A stretch of 64,000 nucleotides of DNA from assembly GCA_963682175.1 (NCBI GenBank), contig OY821772.1:56876925-56940924 (forward strand). The letters are read 5' to 3'. Position 1 is the stretch's first letter; the number at the start of each line of letters is the position of its first letter. Shown one piece after another: positions 60,701 through 64,000 of this stretch. The DNA is from Triglochin maritima (Eukaryota; Streptophyta; Magnoliopsida; Alismatales; Juncaginaceae). A program made the translations under genes and the position numbers. The notes beneath the pieces are model-generated. The model was not told the DNA's origin, did not search any database, and saw only the letters and a list, made by a program, of their open reading frames with translations.

Positions 60701-62734
60701 TGATGAAAATGACCAAATATCTGATCAAATTTCTCATTCATTTGAACACGGCTACTTAAAGTATGCTTCATATTACAGTCAAGCAACTAGTTTACATTCT
60801 GCATATGGGGCAGGCCAAAAACAAACATGAGCCTTGTGTTCATTGGGTCCTGCCCCTACATATATGTGAACTATTGCCATCTGGGAAGCACAACATTGCT
60901 GCTCCTGGAAAATATCTATGAGATTCTTTTTATAAGCCTCCCCCACTATGAGTTAACCGTTTTGCAACCTGATCTTTCTTATTTTAATCAAGACAAGCAT
61001 TTTATGTGAAGATTTGTCCTGGAGAAATGCTACCAACTGTAGAACAATGTACTTTAATAGCTAGATAAATTGTATGCAATTGGATGAACCATAATTATTC
61101 TTCAATAATGGAATTATATTAAATGTCGGTAAATATATAGTTTTTCACCGGATCTAGTGAGACCTGGATTAAACATCATTATTCTCTTAATAAAATACAA
61201 GTGACTTACTCTATCATCTTATCTACACTTCAATTTTCTTCAATGTTTAATGAATTTATTGAGATTCTAATGGAGTAGATGGTAACTAACTTACAAATGA
61301 TGTAGTTGTGGCATGAAATGACATGGTCTTCCAATCCTCAATTGACTTAATCACTTCACCTTGCAAATCCAAGTTAAAACCCCTACTGGACTTATCCTAG
61401 TGGAATCTGTAATATTACAGTGCAATTTTTTCGCATAAAATTTGCATGCTGATCATTTTTGGGTTGGTCTTCTTCATGGGCTTACTTACATGTACTCCGT
61501 TACCCACCCACGGGATACAAAAATATTTGCTGATTTGATACAGCAAATTAATTGTTTCTGTCTAGCTTCCAAAATCAACTATAGTTTTCTCCTTAGCCTT
61601 ATTGCTCTCTTATATGTTTAGCAAGTTCTCTTCAATTTTTTTGTAACATATGAGGTCTTTTCCCCCCCTTTGAGACGCCTTAGTTCACATGGTCAAAGGA
61701 CACAACCATTAGAGACTTTTGATCAAATCAGCATTTTTTGTCATGCTTTTAAATGGTATCTTAATTTTGTCACAGCATTCATTAAGTTCTTGCACACTTC
61801 TTGTAATTTTGTTTGACTTGTAGAATATTGTGTAGCCCATCCCTTGTTGAATTTTGTACCTATTATTTGATAAAGTTATCTTCTACCTTTTCACTTACAT
61901 CAATCTTGATATTTCTCATGGAAACTATGTTTTTTTATGATATTAGAAAGAACAAAAAAAGATACAATCTGGATGTAGAGGGAAGTATAAAGGAATCTCA
62001 GGAAAAATTAGATATATAGATGTTTTTCAGAGTAATAATTATTTCTATTTGTACATGCTATTAGATGTAGTTCCTTTGCAAAGCATAAATATCAGTAAGT
62101 ACTTTGTACAGGTTCAGCTCTGTTACAGAGAGGTTTTTTATGGAGCTTAATGCACGGCGAATTGATACAAGTATTGCTAGAAGTGAGACACTTAGCATAA
62201 TCAATGGGATGCGCTATCTTAAACTTGGGGTACATATTATCTTTTACATTTCTTTTCCGTAATGAACGTAATTATGCTAGGACCTATTAATTAGGGCGAC
62301 TATTATATTAAACATATCTAAATCATATTTAACTTTCAATCATTGATTCAAACCTTCATTATATACGTATACATTTCTCGTCTGCACTTATGTCAGAGGA
62401 CATTTTAGCTGGTTTTTTGTTCTGGATTTTGCTTATAATGGCTAATCCCAATCTCTGATCTGATTAGATTAAGACAGAAGGTGGATTAAATGCATCGGCT
62501 TCTTTTGTGGCAAAAGCAAACCCTCTTAATCGTGCTCCTCATAAAAGGAAAAGTGAACTTCACCATGCACTTTGCAATATGCTCTCAAGCATATTGGCAC
62601 CACTTTCGGAGGGTGGAAAAGGTTTTTGGCCTCCATCAGGTGTAGATCCTGCATTGACATTGTGGTATGATGCTGTTGCTCGCATAAGAGCCCAACTTAC
62701 ATTTTGGATGGACAAGCAAAGTAAACATGTAGCT
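54792..62734 (+). CDS. FURRY / cell-morphogenesis (Tao3/PAG1) homologue, N-terminal part, runs off the window
   Basis: Eight coding exons are visible: 54792-54902, 55139-55257, 55673-55718, 56527-56599, 56689-56746, 60372-60467, 62112-62229 and 62468-62734. They total 296 codons in continuous phase with GT-AG borders. The protein starts MKSTVPPLGSAAKLIVEALL and matches the conserved N-terminal region of plant FURRY-type ARM-repeat proteins (e.g. SDPAYEQVLDSLAMVARHTP, ECIFCSACIRFVEYCPQEG, GLLLDLVAQLLGALSRIR). Full-length plant members exceed 2,000 residues, so most of the gene lies beyond 64000. Yeast Tao3 and animal Furry scaffold NDR/LATS kinases in polarity and morphogenesis; the plant role is little defined. 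The 3.6 kb intron after exon 5 holds a MITE. Confidence 0.9.
58127..58354. mobile_element. Tourist/Harbinger-type MITE, 228 bp, in a FURRY intron
   Basis: Ends CGGTATGATTGGTACC and GGTACCAATGACACCC are inverted with three mismatches. TTA flanks both sides (58124-58126 and 58355-58357). No coding capacity. Confidence 0.75.
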
Positions 62735-64000
62735 GTAAGTTATTTTGATGGATTTTTTTTTTCTCGCTCTTTGTCTAGCAATTTGAGTATTATTCCTAAT
62801 ATATCATACCCCATTGCAATAACCTAGCATACATGTCCACCATTCAAAAAAAAACTCGTAGCATACATACCAAATGTGTAATTGTAGTATCTAACTTGCT
62901 ACTTGAACCAGTAATTTCCAGTTAACTTGAAATGCAATCATTCAACATCAATATCAACATTACCCTAGAACCTCAAAAGAGGCTCCCACATTAAGGGGGG
63001 TGGGGTTGGATGTACGCAACTATACCACTGTCACCCTGTGATAGAGAGGTTGTTTCCGATTGACTAAAATGCAAGCTTTATTATTGTACATAAAACTTTT
63101 GAGGATGGGATCGAGAAAAGACAATCATAGCTTTGGTAAGTTGAATTGGAAACTAGCTTGGTATTGTGCTAGACTGCTAGATAAATGGTTTTATCTTTAG
63201 GTAGTTTCAACATCCTTTATTTTTACACATGTAACAGTGATGCTTCAGTTAGTGACATTCTTCATCCTTGTGTCCGAACAACATAATTATTTTCCATGCA
63301 TATGTTGTTAGTTCTTATTTTGGTGCTTCTTGCGTAGTCTTGCTTAGTTTAATTGTCAAAATCAATTTTTTTTAGTAAAAAGCATCTATATGTATTTTTT
63401 GTTCGCCCATATGCACAATGAGTTCACGAGCATATTCCTACAAAAGTAACAACTTCTGTATGCAAAATTTAGCTCAATTATTTCAGGAATTCACCTGATT
63501 GGGCTACCCTTGATTTTACAAATGTTGGACTTTTTAATATCGACATTTATGCACTAGAAATATCTAGAACTTAGTTTAGTCTAATCACTTAAAAGTTTAA
63601 ACAAGGTAGATAAATCTCAAAGTTATAATTGAAGTTTGTTTCTGTAAAATATTCTACAAAACTCTGCACATACTGTTAATTTCCTATACATGTCTAAATG
63701 CCAATAAAACGAATCAATTCCTCTGGAAAGGTTTTATAACACCATTTATCTAGGCATATAATAGGGAAATTCAGACTGGATTGAAGGTCCCAGATACCCC
63801 ATAGTTACACGTGTGCATTTTAATATTTTATGTTGCTTTTAAAGACCTTTATGGTACTTGGCAGCAAGTAGATAGGGTACGAGTCTTGTGCTCACTCTAC
63901 CTTTATCCTAAATTATTTTGATCTCAAAGCGTTAGATATAAACATGATCAAGAAAACATCAAAGACGTTTTGGTACTATTTAAAGTATTAGTTATTTGAA
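62735..64000 (+). other. FURRY intron running to the window end
   Basis: A GTAAGT donor directly follows the exon at 62734. I could not find the next conserved FURRY exon (expected to begin near VGYPLV) before 64000, so this is treated as intron. Confidence 0.5.

Overview
This is a nuclear window from a flowering plant, probably a eudicot; I cannot name the species. The evidence is GT-AG spliced genes, plant-specific families (a phytosulfokine-receptor kinase, a plant TIPIN with a zinc knuckle, a plant FURRY homologue) and dense plant-type transposons with AT-rich spacers. No rRNA, tRNA or CRISPR locus was recognised.

Layout. (1) 330-6200 (+): a five-exon TIPIN/Swi3 replication-fork gene whose fourth intron holds a 2.1 kb solo LTR with a 5-bp target duplication. 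(2) 6900-7640: two adjacent MITE-like copies. (3) 8407-13337: a decayed Ty1/copia element, ending just upstream of (4) a small plant membrane-protein gene at 14307-15747. (5) 16224-25637: nested DNA transposons. A decayed ZMYM1-like hAT carries a Mutator-like insertion and a hAT MITE; then come a second hAT fragment, another MITE and a second Mutator-like derivative. (6) 26569-28661: a second solo LTR related to the first. (7) 30653-31384: a short Mutator-type element with a perfect 9-bp duplication and internal hairpins. (8) 33725-34603: a hAT deletion derivative retaining a BED-finger remnant. (9) 35164-38244 (+): an intact single-exon PSKR1-type receptor kinase. (10) 39682-43854 (-): an aldo-keto reductase with an unusual Ser/Arg-rich insertion. 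(11) 44946-52286: a Harbinger-type MITE split by a 6.5 kb Mutator-like element (MULE-1). (12) 54792-62734 (+): the first eight coding exons of a FURRY/cell-morphogenesis homologue that runs off the window.

The most interesting object is MULE-1 (45005-51548). It has about 64-bp terminal inverted repeats and two convergent genes that look intact. One encodes a 650-residue plant mobile domain (PMD) protein. The other, by my splice model, encodes an 879-residue transposase fused to a C-terminal OTU-type cysteine-protease domain. Each gene starts just inside one end with a tiny first exon (18 and 10 codons). Each has a first intron filled with a GC-rich array of regularly spaced self-complementary GGCGTCT/AGACGCC units. 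Two non-autonomous relatives (17748-18936 and 24256-25637) lost the gene bodies but kept both ends, both start exons and both arrays. A third Mutator-type element (30653-31384), with unrelated ends, has its own hairpin series. I read this as a transposon family in which terminal promoter, start exon and hairpin array form a conserved module; its function is inference.

All exon models were made by eye from reading frame, GT-AG sites and family knowledge. No alignment, expression or database search was run.
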